From Ananas comosus (lineage: Eukaryota; Streptophyta; Magnoliopsida; Poales; Bromeliaceae), in NCBI RefSeq assembly GCF_001540865.1, contig NC_033629.1:6326033-6390032 (forward strand): a stretch of 64,000 nucleotides of DNA, written 5' to 3'. Within the stretch, counting starts at the first letter, position 1. Each line of letters opens with the position of its first letter. Of this stretch, positions 21,618-34,400 are shown piece by piece. A model generated the notes under the pieces. The model was given only the letters and a program-made list of their open reading frames with translations. It did not search any database and was not told where the DNA came from. The position numbers and the translations under genes are program-made.

Positions 21618-22110
21618 AGCCAGGACCGAGTGAGCCGGCCGACGATCGCGGTAAAGGTATCGCGCCATAGACAGTGACCACCCGAGTATGTTTTATTTTG
21701 TTTAGTTGCATACCCCTTATGTATCAACTTTTGTATTTTGATGATTAAAGATGTTTAAATGAAAGAATGTAAAAGCTTAAAGTTTTTGGGATCAAAACAT
21801 GTTATGTAATTTTGGGAGATTATGTGATGTAAAAAGAAATGATGTAAAAGAATGTAAATGTACAAGTTGCATGCATGTATGTGATTCAAAAGTTAATCAT
21901 TGTACTTGTATATTGTTTAGTTTAGTACTTTCACTTCTGGCTATTGATTGCCCTCGTGCAAGTCATATATATTTATATTTTCGCATGTGCAAAATTTATA
22001 CTCGATTTGTACTTGTGTTCAGCCTTGGGCGGACAGGAAAGGTGCTGTCCATTCGGCGTCTGTTCGACGTGCCCGAACCGACCAAATAGGTCCGGTCGTG
22101 GGGCGTGACA

Positions 22111-22437
22111 ACACCTTTCAGTAGTTTTCACTTTCTTTGATTTATCATTTTTCAGATCCTATCATTGCCGGTAAAGCACATGACTGCATCGCAGAGTAGT
22201 GGACCTAGCAAAGTCTAGATGTACCCTATTTTGGACATTAAAGTGTTGCATTATCTTGGGATCAAAAGTTGTAAAACTTAAAGAGTTTCACTTTATGAAA
22301 TGCCGAAAGTAATGATAGAATTTAAAAGTTAAATTTGAATGTTTATTTAGCAGTGGTTATGCTCTAGTATTATATGTACACAAATCGTGCATGAATGTAC
22401 AAGTTGATGTCATGCCCCAAGCCACAACGGAAGCACT
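22111..22437. mobile_element. LTR debris flanking the 3' LTR
   Basis: 22111-22410 resembles an LTR 3' half in plus orientation: it has an acceptor-like TTATCATTTTTCAG|ATCC at 22155 and a GGGATCAAAAGTTGTAAAAC block matching the main LTR near 21790. At 22411 a minus-oriented end begins, with TGTCATGCCCCAAGCCAC. The sequence just right of the main LTR (ACACC) would be its target repeat, but no left partner survives. Confidence 0.5.
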
Positions 22438-22766
22438 CATCAAAAAGGGAATCGGGAGATCGAGGTGCCCGAATCCATCACAGCTACCAACCGTGCATGG
22501 CACGCCGTTATCGGTACGGCCACCGCAGCCACCCTTTCTGCTACATTCGTAATGGAAATCGGGGGCGCATACTACTCCTGACCCACATGGGCCATAGTCG
22601 CCTACTGCGCCACTATCTCTTGGAGCCTCTTGATCTACTCCTCCTGGCGGTGCACTGTCTCAACTAGCCACCACATTACCTCCATGAGTGCGGTCAACTG
22701 TTCGAGGAGATCTATGTCCCCGCTCGCCCCGGATTGCTCGGGGGTCATGCTTTGCTCCTCCAGAAT
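22438..22766 (-). pseudogene. Decayed gag N-terminal fragment, minus strand
   Basis: Read on the minus strand this shows LLEQLTALMEVMWWLVETVH followed by RQEE and, after a TAG, IKRLQE. Ala/Val-rich sequence follows, like the N-terminal part of the gag at 12340 (RQGEQIQRLQEALE, TAAIPVTAI). It has several stops. It keeps a part of gag upstream of the capsid domain. Its orientation is opposite to the neighbouring element, so it comes from a different insertion. Confidence 0.65.
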
Positions 22767-23166
22767 TTTCTACAATCCTGACAAGATAACACAAATTAAG
22801 TAGACTCGATGTGATTATTTTATTGAAAATGAAAAATATTATTCCTTTCAACATATTAGACCACATTTCTAGCTTTCGGGCGCTATTAAAAATTTTCAGT
22901 CGAAATCGGATATTATTTGATTACTTGTTCCGATAGTCAAATATGGCCTAATAGTCGATTTTGTGGTGTAGCATATTTCACCAGTATATTATTTGGAGAG
23001 AGGGGTTAGTGGTAAGCAACGGAGGAACGTAAGAAGCCCACTGTGGTTGTTGTTACTTTATTAGGAGTCCACAAAACACTCAAAAACCTTTTCCATCATG
23101 GATGATGGATGAAGACATGAACAGTGCTAATCCACGATAGAGATAAAAAATAAAAAATAAAAAAAA

Positions 23167-23664
23167 GGGATAATTGCCTATATACCCCTCATACATTGGA
23201 AAATATCCGATTTATCCTTTTTTTTTCTTTCTGAAATACCCCCTCATATGTTCCACCGTTATTGCAAAATATTCCCGCAGTTATATCCTGTTAAGTTAAC
23301 TTGAATTAAACATGAGTTAAATATCTACCACAGTTTAAAAAAATTAAAATATCAATTTTGCCCTTAACTTAAGGGCAAATAAGAAATGTTGGTGACGGTA
23401 GAGGAGTATATTTAAAAAGACTAAAAGTCAAAATACTTTTTGTTCTCCTGCCTTTAAGGGCAAATAAGAAAAATCGGTGATGGTGGAAGGGTATATTTGA
23501 AAGGACAAAATACTAATTTTATACAGATAACAGAATTCATTAACAGATTTTAACTCTAGGAGTATATTTGAAATAGGTTGGAACGTAAAAAATGTATTTT
23601 TAATATTAGTCTTCTAAGAGTTCAGAAAGTCGGAAACTTTTCAAGGGTATATAAGTAATTGCCC
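23167..23664. mobile_element. Fold-back/TIR element (about 500 bp)
   Basis: The left end GGGATAATTGCCTATATACC pairs with the reverse complement of the right end (GGGGCAATTACTTATATACC). Internal sequence also has inverted and direct similarities (AAGGGCAAATAAGAAA at about 23373 and 23457). Flanks are A-rich on both sides, so the target repeat cannot be sized. This non-coding structure is typical of a MITE. Confidence 0.6.
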
Positions 23665-23749
23665 CAAAAAAAAAATTAATGCCGTCAAGTGGGAGCACAT
23701 CTAGGGCCCTTTTTGACTACTCTATATGAAGGAAAAAATAAATAAATAA

Positions 23750-23753
<4 letters not shown>

Positions 23754-23797
<44 letters not shown>

Positions 23798-23826
23798 AAT
23801 TTGAATTCAAACTTTATGTATTCAAN

Positions 23827-23920
<94 letters not shown>
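23754..23920. repeat. (AT)n microsatellite pair with an undetermined base
   Basis: Two long TA/AT runs (about 23754-23790 and 23835-23920) separated by AT-rich sequence and a short GT run, with N at 23826. Length is likely unreliable in the assembly. Confidence 0.9.
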
Positions 23921-23922
<2 letters not shown>

Positions 23923-25152
23923 TTCAGTGAATTATTTATTATAAAATAATCTTATAACATATTTATCTTATCTTTACTATTTAAACTATTACTGTGTAAC
24001 AAGATTGTTGACCGATTTATCCGAAATTTTATGCCAGAATTCAACCAGTATTTTATCCAGACAAAATAATTTGCTCTGGCCTAATTTCTGGATGAATATT
24101 GTTTTGTCAGGATCCAATTATATTTCGGGCCAGACCGTTTCGGTCAACCAAGTTAGGTCCTACTTTTGCCGCCCTTAGGAACAGCTACATTTTGGATCAG
24201 GAATAGATCCATTCTTGTTTCGAATTGCAGGTACAATGTGTTGGCGAAATTATTATTTGTTTTAGGTGTTAGGTTTCGTTTATATTTCTTGATGATACAA
24301 TTTACATGGACAATTCACACAAGTAGTTCCCGAACTTACCACTCAAGCTTCCTTTCCTTCTTCGAACTTCCAATTTCAACCTCCAGGCAACTAAAGTTAT
24401 AATAAAGTTTCTATCTAGTCCCTAAAATTTTCAGAAATGTTTCATTTTGGTCTTTACCTTAGAATAAAAATTGTCGCATGCACCTAATACATTGGAATGT
24501 TCATATGCTACAGTTCAACATTCTAACCTAATAGGGTTAAAAAATGGTGACTCCCCAGGTGCCTTCAATCGCATACAACTTGAACAGAAACGCAAACACA
24601 TAAACAATGCTACATGTGCATTACAATATTACAAGCTTTTATTTCGCTATTCGATGGAAATGTAGAAGACAAAAAAGTGATGCAAATTATAAAAAATGGT
24701 AAACAATTCTTTCTACCAAATTAATATGGGCTTCAGCATTTTCTGATTATAACAATGATATAACATCTAACGTGCAAAAGAAAAGGTGTGAAACATTGTA
24801 CGCTTTTAAATCTACATACCGACAACCGAAACATCCTATAAACTAGGATGATGCTTAGCCTTCCCACATTTGTTCTCCAAACAGAGAAAACTCACATAAA
24901 TAATACCATGGCTCAATGGACTACCAACACAGAAATTAGAATACTACAGGTAGTCCAAGTTCCTCCCTTTAGGGACTGCTTTGAATCTGGATAGTACGAA
25001 CGACTCTGAGATCTTAAAAAGCTTCTTGGAAAACAAGAAAAAAAAAAAAAAGATATAATAATTCCACAACATTGTACAACTAAGGGTAATTGTCCCACCA
25101 GATAAGCTATGGCGTTCGAAGTGAGATGGCATCATTTCTTCAAGTGGACAGG
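23921..25152. other. 3' flank of the FKBP42 gene, no other gene seen
   Basis: AT-rich sequence downstream of the FKBP42 stop codon on the minus strand. The nearest part should be its 3' UTR. An AATAAA-like signal on the minus strand lies near 24640. No transposon ends or ORFs of note. Confidence 0.4.
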
Positions 25153-25479
25153 CTAATCAGTTTTGCGTCGAACGAGATTGAACAGGCGGTGAATTAGAGA
25201 AAGAAGCCAATGCCAGAAAACAACAAGGAGATTAGACTTCTTCGGTTTAGGTTCAGGCCTTGGCCCAAATATCCCTTTATAAATCTCTTTCTGCTTCTCG
25301 TACACAGCTTTGTCATGTTCGGCAAGCGACCGAAGCTCCTTCAAGATTGCCTTATCTTCAGGGGCATACTTCCGGGCTCTTTGGAAGTCCTCGCGAGCTG
25401 CTTCCGTTTGGCCAAGTGCTGCCCTGGCCTTTCCCCGCCTAAATAATGCTTTTACATTGTTTTCATCTTCTGATAATAC
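25153..25479 (-). CDS. TWD1: FKBP42 exon 8 (last)
   Basis: Acceptor TTTTCTCAG|GTATTA. 108 codons and TAG. It holds the last TPR (NNVKALFRRGKARAALG), a charged helix (EHDKAVYEKQKEIYKGIF) and the hydrophobic C-terminal anchor with a basic tail (RRKTD). Confidence 0.95.
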   Translation of the reverse strand, partial: VLSEDENNVKALFRRGKARAALGQTEAAREDFQRARKYAPEDKAILKELRSLAEHDKAVYEKQKEIYKGIFGPRPEPKPKKSNLLVVFWHWLLSLIHRLFNLVRRKTD

Positions 25480-28400
25480 CTGAGAAAACAGTCAAAATGA
25501 AATTATTAGTGACAACTGACAAAATCGAATAACCAATCTAAGGCAACAAGAGAATTTCATATTGTACATTGTGGTCATTGTGTACGAGTGAGATAAACTA
25601 AAGGAAAACTGAAGGTAAAGAACCTGACCATACTGCATTGCAAATCATTTGCAAGAACAGAGTGTGGAAAGAAAATAAAAACAAAGTAAATGTCAAGCAT
25701 CTTTTATTTTAATGGTTATTCATTTGGGGGTTAAAACCCTGCCAGAAAGATTAGAAAGCAAGCACTAAACACTGCAGCACTAATACATATATGCTTGCTA
25801 TACATGCTGCCTATCGGAGGTGAGAGTTTTTCTGGAAACTACTTCGCCAACCATCGTGCCCCTCCACAAGGTTCTTTGGTTCTGCCTTCGTGCTTACAAG
25901 AATGGGTGCTGAGGCTATATCCCCCAATATATATTTACAACATAGACATACTCATTTCAAATCGCAGCATTCTTGGTTCAACGTCACCACTCCTAACAAA
26001 AGTATTACGTATTTTCTTTTTCCATTTTCTGATCTTCCTTGTGGCATTACATTAAAAGAATTCATGAAAGTGACTTCTGGGTAATAGAAATTCTGAACTA
26101 AAACAATACACAGCAATATAAAATTTAACAGGACTCTTATCTAAAGTTGAAAAATAAGGTGAGCACAATAAATATTCTTTGTTATGGTTTAGCATACAAT
26201 GGTACATTGCCCGATAGCTTCATCATAGCGCTGTAGCTTGATCAAGCATGCAGCCATATTGAGATGGCAGGGATTTTTCACAGCCAAGGCCATATCTCTA
26301 TATTTTCCAAACAACTGAAACATGAAATCATCTCCCATGTATGCTATTGCCTGATTCAGAACAATAACAAAAAATAAGCACTGCAAGTTCTAATAACAAG
26401 AATACGACAACAACAAAATTGACTGAAGTTATAGCCCCACAACCATTTCATATTGTTGCATGGCCTCTTGAAGCTTTTCGTCCTTGAAGTGAGCATTCCC
26501 TTCAACCTTCCTCCTATCAGCTGCTTCAATTCTCTCTTCTACAGTCATATCACTTCTGGCTTTTCCCTGCATTACAACAATATTAAACTTGCATATTTGG
26601 TGTTTTTTGATCAGTTAACTTCACAGTCTGCATACATTAAAAAGAGATAACACACATTTTTGCTAAAATCAGGTGCAACAGATCTGAATCGAGTGGATAC
26701 AGAATGGACAATTTATAAAGAGGCAGTGGCCTACTTCTTTGATATCATCGAAACCAATAAGCTCAACTTCATACAAAAGATCCGCCATGGGGGGGACATT
26801 TGGGAAGGAAAAGCTTCCTTCCTCCCCATAGCCTAATTCCCAGCCAACATGCAACAGTGCACGCTCCCCACTCTTCATGCTTGCGATACCAATGCCCAGC
26901 CCGGCCATTTCTTTTTTCTCTGCGGGTGATGCAACAAGAGTTAGGAGTATAGAGGCACCAGATGGTACTTATAGAAAGCAACAGTTTCTAGTTCATTAGT
27001 GAACTTCGTAAAAAATGTGCAAGCAAAATGTCAGAGAGCAAAGTGCAATATATGTAAAATTTCGGAAACTAGGGTGCTTAAGTAAAAGTGCAAAGATCAA
27101 GTCACAATATATGGCTGGTACAGAGACTACTACCAACATTTTACCCTTGTATGGGCTAAATGATGCGCAAAATGAACTTCTGCTTCTTATAATTCGAATC
27201 TCAAGGTAAACATGTATAATACAATTCCTGACATTTAAATGTTACTTTTAATATAAGCCACTTAACCAAAAAAAATCAAGCGAGTTCCCAAGTTTACAAG
27301 CAGCATCAGATCACAATGAGATATTATGCAGGACTTGATAGCAAGTTAGAGTACCTCAGGGATTAATTCTCAGGCTATGCAATCGTTTGCTATATTTGTT
27401 CTCTTTCAACTGTATCATTATAAAGATTAACCTGATAAAGAATTTGCATTAGGAATGAGACACTACATTGCTTGGCAGGCAAGCAAGTATGACAACTTTC
27501 TACAATGCCATCTGACCACTGTAAATCATCATAACCTAAATTCAGCTTTCCAACAAAAACATATTGTAGTTGTCAATATTACGAGTGAATCAGAACTTTT
27601 AAAGAGCATAAAGTCGGAGCAAATAGTGGAACGGATACCAGATCATTGTTAAAAAGTAAAATAACGAATAATACGAAAATTACAAACAACAATCTCCTCT
27701 GATAAGTTATAAACAACAAACTGTTACGACATATTAGTATAGTTTCTCTCTATCAGGATACTGTATATTATTGCCTTCTATAGAGTAGGGTTATATAGTA
27801 TGTAATCCTAATTATTCTCTTACTATAGTAGTCATTGTTACCATAGTAAGACAATTTCTTGTACTATATGTTTTCGTTAATACAACCCAAGAGGGTATGC
27901 TCTTTTGCGCATCTTACATGGTATCAACGCCAAACCTTAATTCTAGAATATAGCGATCCAGCGCCACCCTTTTCCTCGCCGGATCTCATCGGCGTTGCTC
28001 GTCCTCTTTTTCTTTCTTCCCTTCTTTGAGAGTGCATATTTCCTCTCTCATAATAATCTACCTTGCCACTACAGTACTGCTACAGTACTGCTGCTATAGT
28101 ATTCAGCCTCTTTGTGATCCCTCTTTGCTCCTTTGGAGTCGCACGTAGAATTCTCCGTTGGTAATCTCTAACTTTTTTCTTCTCTCTATGGTGGAAATTT
28201 CTTTTCTTGGTAGCAAACATATCTTCTTCTACCTCAAATTTACCAATTGTTAACATCAAAACTCTCATACCACTAGAACTTACTGATTCCACGTATCTTG
28301 TGTAGAAACAAGTATTTCTTAATGTTCTAGAAAGTTTTGGTGTTACATCACATATGGACGGAAGTTCTACTGTGCCTTCTCAGACTATCAATACTACTGA

Positions 28401-31400
28401 TAAGAAGGTGGTTATAAACCCTAAATATTTAAGTTGGAAAAGGAAAGATACCACTATACTCACATGGATTAATGCCACTCTATCCCTTAGCATATTACAA
28501 ATGATCATTTCTAGCTCACCTAAAACTGCATATGATGCCTGGCGAGTCATTGAGGTCTATTTTCTTAATAAGATTGCTTCGACGGCTTTCTCTGTAAAGT
28601 CTAAATTGTGGAGCATCAAGAAAAGCTCAATGAGCATAAGTGATTACATGCAAAAGATCAAGTCGATTGGTAACGCTCTTCAGGCGATTGGTGGAACCAA
28701 GTCAGACCATAATTTGGTCATGACTGTTCTTCTAGGGCTAGCAGACGAGTATCTAGGTTTTGTTAGTGCTCTAAACACATAGAAATAAGCCCAGTTTTGA
28801 ATAACTTCTTCCACTCTTGATGCAAGAAGAAACGGAAGTCCAACGTCGTACTAGTATGACGACGTCCTCTGCTACTCCCACTATTGACGGTGAAGCTCTT
28901 TATGCCAATCTTGGACGCAGTAATCGTGGAGGTAGATATTGATCCCTCGATGTTTGTTTGTCATTCCTCCTCTGGCACTCTTACTCTTCTTTTGTACGTT
29001 GATAATATTATTGTCGCCGAAAGTTCCTCCTCTCTTCTCGATACTCTTATCATCACTTTACAACACGAATTTGCCATGAAGGATCTAGGACCGCTGCATT
29101 ATTTTTTGGGTATTGAGGTTCATTGCTCCCCATCCGGTCTTCCTTTATCTCAGCACAAATATGCGCATCAACTGCTTCAGCGACATGGCTTTCTGGACAG
29201 TACGCCCGTTTCTACTCCCCTCTCCGATGTCTCGTCTCTCTTCTCATGAAGGGCGTATTCTTGAGGATCCATACACTTATCATCAGATAGTTAGTGCTCT
29301 CCAATATCTCACTTTCACCAGACCGGACATTTCGTATGTCGTCATCTCTGTTGCCCAGTTTTTGGATGCACCTCGTGAACGGCACATGCTAGCGGTCAAG
29401 TGTATTCTGCATTACATTCAAAGGATGCTGTCTTATGGTCTTCCTATCTTTCGCTGCGACAATCCTTCTCTTGTGGCGTTCACTGATGCTGATTGGGTTG
29501 GTTGTCCGGATATACGTTGCTCTACTTCTGGATATTGCATCTTTCTCGGGCCAAATCTTATCTCCTGATCCACTAAGAAATAGCCCACAATTTCTCATTC
29601 CAGTTCTGAAGCGAAGTATCGTGCTGTGGCCTACACATTTGCGGAGATAGTCTGGATTCGTCATCTCCTTCGTGACCTTCATGTTTCCTTATAGCGCTCC
29701 AGCAGTATTTATTGTGATAATCTCAGCACCGCCTATCTTGCGACCAATTCTGTCCTCCATGCTCACACAAAGCACATTAAACTTGACCATCAATTCTTGC
29801 AAGAAAAAGTTCAGTCTGGTAATTGGGCATTAGTTCATATCCCTTCTAACAAGCAACTTGCCTACATTTTCACCAAACCTTTGTCACCCTCTCGGCTTTC
29901 GATATTGCGGCTCAATCTTCGCATCCGGCCACTGGACGCTTAGCTTGCAGGGGGATGTTACAATATATTAGTATAGTTTCTCTATATTAGGATACTGTGT
30001 ATTATTGCCTTCTATAGAGTAGGGTTATATAGTATGTAATCCTAATTCTACTCTTACTAATTACTATAGTAGTTATTGTTACCATAGTAAGACAATCTTT
30101 TGTGCTACATTTTCGTTAATACAACATAAGACGGTATGCTCTTTTGCCCATCTTACACAAACCAACACAAGGGTTATCTTTCAATTTTTCAGTATAAGTA
30201 TATGCGTCATGATTTTTTCATTAAAATATTTTGTTACTGACGGCTTAAATTATAGACAACAGGAAAGATAAATACTTTTTCCTGCAAAGAAAACTTAATA
30301 AATTTTCCATAAATTCTATAAGTGAAATTATTATATAGCTTTAACACAATATTTCTATGAGTATGATTAAGAGTGGTAACCGAGGTTGCTTTGCGATATT
30401 GATTGTGATAGCAAACCATTGAAGCTTGGACAGAATTCTGTTAGAACATTTCCCATTGTTACTCGTGCATCGAATTAGATAGTAAGAACATAGCAGATTT
30501 CGTGTGACATACTGTTTGTATAATATGCAAATGGTCTTATAGTTCTTACATAGTTTGAACCATAAAAATATAGCTGATACATTGAAAAATACTAAAAATA
30601 TTATAATGAAATATGTACTTGGCTTTATAAGAAAGAGATCTTGCTTCAAAAGGCTATCATAATCAAATGGCATTATAAACCATGATGTATATGTAGAACA
30701 CATATTCATTCTTCATTCAGATCTGGAATTAGGATTTTTTTTATTAGTTGATGCCATTTAAATTTGGATGTTAGAATCTCGGCAGTGAATAATAAGGTTC
30801 TGACAAAGGCAATCATTGGAACAAGGTTCTGACAAAGGCAATCATTGGAACCCAAGGCAATCCTATCGTAGGAGGCTATTATTTTATTTGCTCGTATTGT
30901 TTATTTTGCTGAAAGTCAGAAAAGAGCTGCATGTTACTTCCCTTAGAATTTGCTACATTGAACATAGATCATGAAATATATGCGCATGTTCTTGTTTATA
31001 GTGACATAAACTCTTCAGAGCAACATATAAATTCAGTATTAATTAGACAATACTTTCATAAGTTGTTTCAAGACATAGACTTGCTAAATAAAAGAATAGC
31101 TTTCTGATTCCTTTTACAGATTTTCAAAGGCTCTTTTGATATTTCTTGCGATCAATAATTTTTAGCACTAAGTAGCAAATGCCTAGCAGTCCATAGTATT
31201 GATCGACCGATCCAAATTCAACGATCAAAGGCCACTTCTGAATGCTAGTACCCATAGTCAGACCTAGGGTGTTAAGTATCATAGTTCATGCTATTGGGAT
31301 GTAACTACCATATCAATACTTCTTGGAGAGATTTTTTTCAATTTAGTTAGATCATTTTAAATGCTATAACATTGTGTTCTTTTGTAGTCTTTCTACACAA

Positions 31401-34400
31401 TGTTTTTAATGTTGACAACGTTTTCTTCAAAAAAGGATACACCAGTTTTTATTGCATTGGTAATCTAAGCTTTAGACAGCAATTTTTAACACTAGACCCT
31501 CAATTTCATTGAAATCTAAGGCACATAAATGAATGGTGCTCTTAATTTCATCAAATTTGACTTTAACTGCTTGGTTGCACTGAATCAGATGGCTACAAAC
31601 TGGGAAACCAATTTTCAGCCTAACCTACAATATAATCAAAGTGAATGATGATGAATGGTGGAATGGAATTGTTTAAGAAGTTAAAAACTACAAAAAAGAG
31701 AGCAACGTTGGGCTGTGTAGGTAGCACGAGAAGTCTACCATGCCTGGCAACAAATATGTGATGCCGTGTGCCCATCTACACAAGTGGAATATCAATTGAT
31801 GTGACAAACTAGTATTGAAGTGCCAGACGGCATGGTATGCCAGTTGGCAGGGGGACATTAATCCATGGTTTGAACCAAGGATTGGAATGCTGATGGCACA
31901 GGGCATGCCACCTGGGCCAACCATGGCAAAACGTGCAAACAAGTCGTTGGCAAGGTACAGCCTATGTGGACAACATGACTCACAACCTAGCTAGCTCAAT
32001 GGCATCAATCCCATTCATCACTTCAATTGTTAAATCACTTGTTAAATCACTGCCACCCCCACACCACCATGTGCAGAAAGTCCTTGACATTATTTTCCAA
32101 TAATGAAGTTTAAAACTGCTTTCCAAAATGCCAATTCTATTTTCTTACTATTTACGGATTTGAACAATTTGAGTTTGATAAAATTAGTGACAACCAATGG
32201 ATAAGTCTTTTTACTTTTATCTATTGCAAGTACAGTGCGCATGCATTTGCAGCAAAGATTTCACTGAATTAAGAATGATTTTGGAAGAATTCAATTTTCC
32301 CATACTTTACCCCTAAATCTATCTCACAATAAGAAAAAAAATGTTGACATGAGGATACTGCGTTAGCAGCACAGCAATGAGTACTGCATGTCGGAACAAC
32401 ATCACGCCACATCGGGCCAATCATTGGTTAAATAGGGACCTTCAGTCAAATCATATTCTTAAGTTCTCCCACCTCATACTAATAGCCATTATGCTCTCAA
32501 AAAGAATACTCATCAAATGGTATAAGCTACTGTCGTAATATAGAATTGTTACTCACTTGCTCCAGTAAATGATCACAAGTATTGCATATATCAATTTCTA
32601 GATGGATTAAAAGTAGTGCTCAGCTTGCCAATGAATATTCATTTGTCGGCATCATAAACTCACACCTAGAGTAGAATGTCTTTTCTTTATCTATCATCAG
32701 TTTCTTGAAGAACACATGATGTAAGTGGGAACTTGTCTGTCTGTAGATTGCACTTGAAAACCTCTCTCTAGTATGTGAAAAGTGCATTGCGATAAAACAT
32801 TACAGGGGCATTTGAGGCAATGTGCATCTTTCTCCAATTTGACCATTATCTTGCACGATACCTGCAGTCACACAATTTAGAAAATAATCCAAGCTCTCTA
32901 TCTTTAACCGGTGGAAGTCTGCTATTATCTTCAACTAGTTATGGGGCCCTACGCGATGCGGCGGGAAGACAATACAATAGTAAATTATTATAACTATTAA
33001 CATCACTTTTTTTTCCTATTATGCATTAATATTTTTAAATATTATATATCTCAGTATTGAAAAATTAGAAATTGAAAAATGAATTAAAGAATGAAAATTA
33101 AAGTATATTTCTTTCTAAAACATTTAAACCTAACAAGTAAAATGAATAAATCAGTTTAAAATAAAACAAAAGCTCATTACAGTAAGGTAGAATTTGCAAA
33201 TAAAAAATATTTAAAAATTAATTGCAATGAAAGTACTATCTTTGGTATTCTTGGTAGCAACGTCTTCACTGTGCCCTCGTTAACTTTTATCGTCACACAG
33301 ACAACAAATAAAGTATTTGATTCCTAAATTTTAGATTAGTGAAGAAATCAGTAGGTAATTATCAGAAACACAAAAAATAAGACTAATCAAAAGGCATTTG
33401 AAATCAAAATAGAGATTTAAAAATTTTAATGGCAAAAAAAAAAGATTACGGACCAAAATAAAAATAGTGGAAAGGTTGTGGACCAATGTGCAATTAACCC
33501 TAAAAAAAAGTGTATGTGGACCCCACAACCCCCCAAAAAAAGAGGGGGCCTTTTTTAGGGTTCACAATTCATGTATATAAAGATTCCCTTTCTCAATAAT
33601 TGCATAAGTTTCATATCAAACTACCCAGGCCTAAAAGTAGGCATTGATCTTAAGCAGCATATGATCCTTAATTGATCACATTAAATGGCCATCATCAACT
33701 AAATCAGTAAGAAACCTGACACATTTCACTGTTTCACGACTAATTCTCATAGACTTAAATGCACCCTATTTGCAAGCTATCTCATAGAAATCAAACAATA
33801 ATGATATATTATCATTATGGTTAGATTTGCTAGCATTGATCTTGGCAAACTTCTCGCACCCATGCAAAGGTAAAATTTTGTTCCATAAAGTTTATCAAGC
33901 TATGCTTGAAAAGACATCTAGAGGATACAACTTCTTTGTCTAAAATGGCAGGGAATCAAAGGAATAAACAAATAATATCAACTGCTTGGTAGTACAAGGT
34001 CCACTTTACTCTCTTTTAACAATAGTTGTTATGTTTTGCTTTTATAGGCCAGTTGTGGCAAAATATGGCCATACCATGTGGAAAAATAAGTAACTGCATG
34101 AAAATAAAAGTTTCTGGTTTTACATTAAAAGAAGTAAAAGATAACAACCTAATTGGCATACCTTTCCCTAGAATAAGTTCAATTGGATGCTGTTCTTGCC
34201 AAGTATCTTCAAATTTATGTGAAGAGTGCTCAACCCATGCCCTATAATGCACTGTCACAACAAACAGAGGGATATGGGACTTCCACAGCATTAGAACCTA
34301 GTTAGTTTACATGATTGCTGCTTCTGAGATGTAATTTAAATTGAACCAACATAGAAACAATTTATGGACAACAAGAATTTCAACAACAATATAAGGAACC

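Larger units (their letters stand above)
19474..22110 (+). mobile_element. 3' LTR (2637 bp) of the Del/Tekay-type element
   Basis: It follows the polypurine tract, starts TGTAATATACC and ends GGGGCGTGACA. It holds ACCGGT dyads (GTTAACCGGT, GTACCGGTAC; 19665-19875), a TATA box (19944-19951), a pyrimidine-rich leader (CTCTCCAACTC, CCATCTCTCTATC), candidate splice sites and an internal imprecise duplication around AGGAAGCTGAGG (21270-21360). No matching 5' LTR is left, because the element's left side was lost at the 12340 junction. The base sequence differs strongly from the two solo LTRs except for these shared architectural blocks. Confidence 0.88.
27722..30157 (+). mobile_element. Ty1/copia element (2436 bp), internally deleted, in FKBP42 intron 4
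   Basis: LTRs 27722-27918 and 29956-30157 both run from TGTTAC to CATCTTACA and are similar (roughly 90%, with small indels). The target repeat CAAAC flanks the element (27717-27721 and 30158-30162). A primer-binding-like TGGTATCAACGCC follows the 5' LTR, and a purine tract GCAGGGGGA precedes the 3' LTR. The inside keeps a gag N-terminal part and the RT C-terminal/RNase H part. The rest of gag, protease, integrase and most of RT are missing. It lies antisense to the host gene. Confidence 0.93.
30158..34161. other. Rest of FKBP42 intron 4, no gene seen
   Basis: AT-rich intron sequence. It has a possible Helitron 3' end on the minus strand near 32935. At about 33460-33500 it has a lone TIR-like end (GTGGACCAATGTGCAATTAA) resembling the element at 2473. 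I found no coding potential. Confidence 0.45.
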
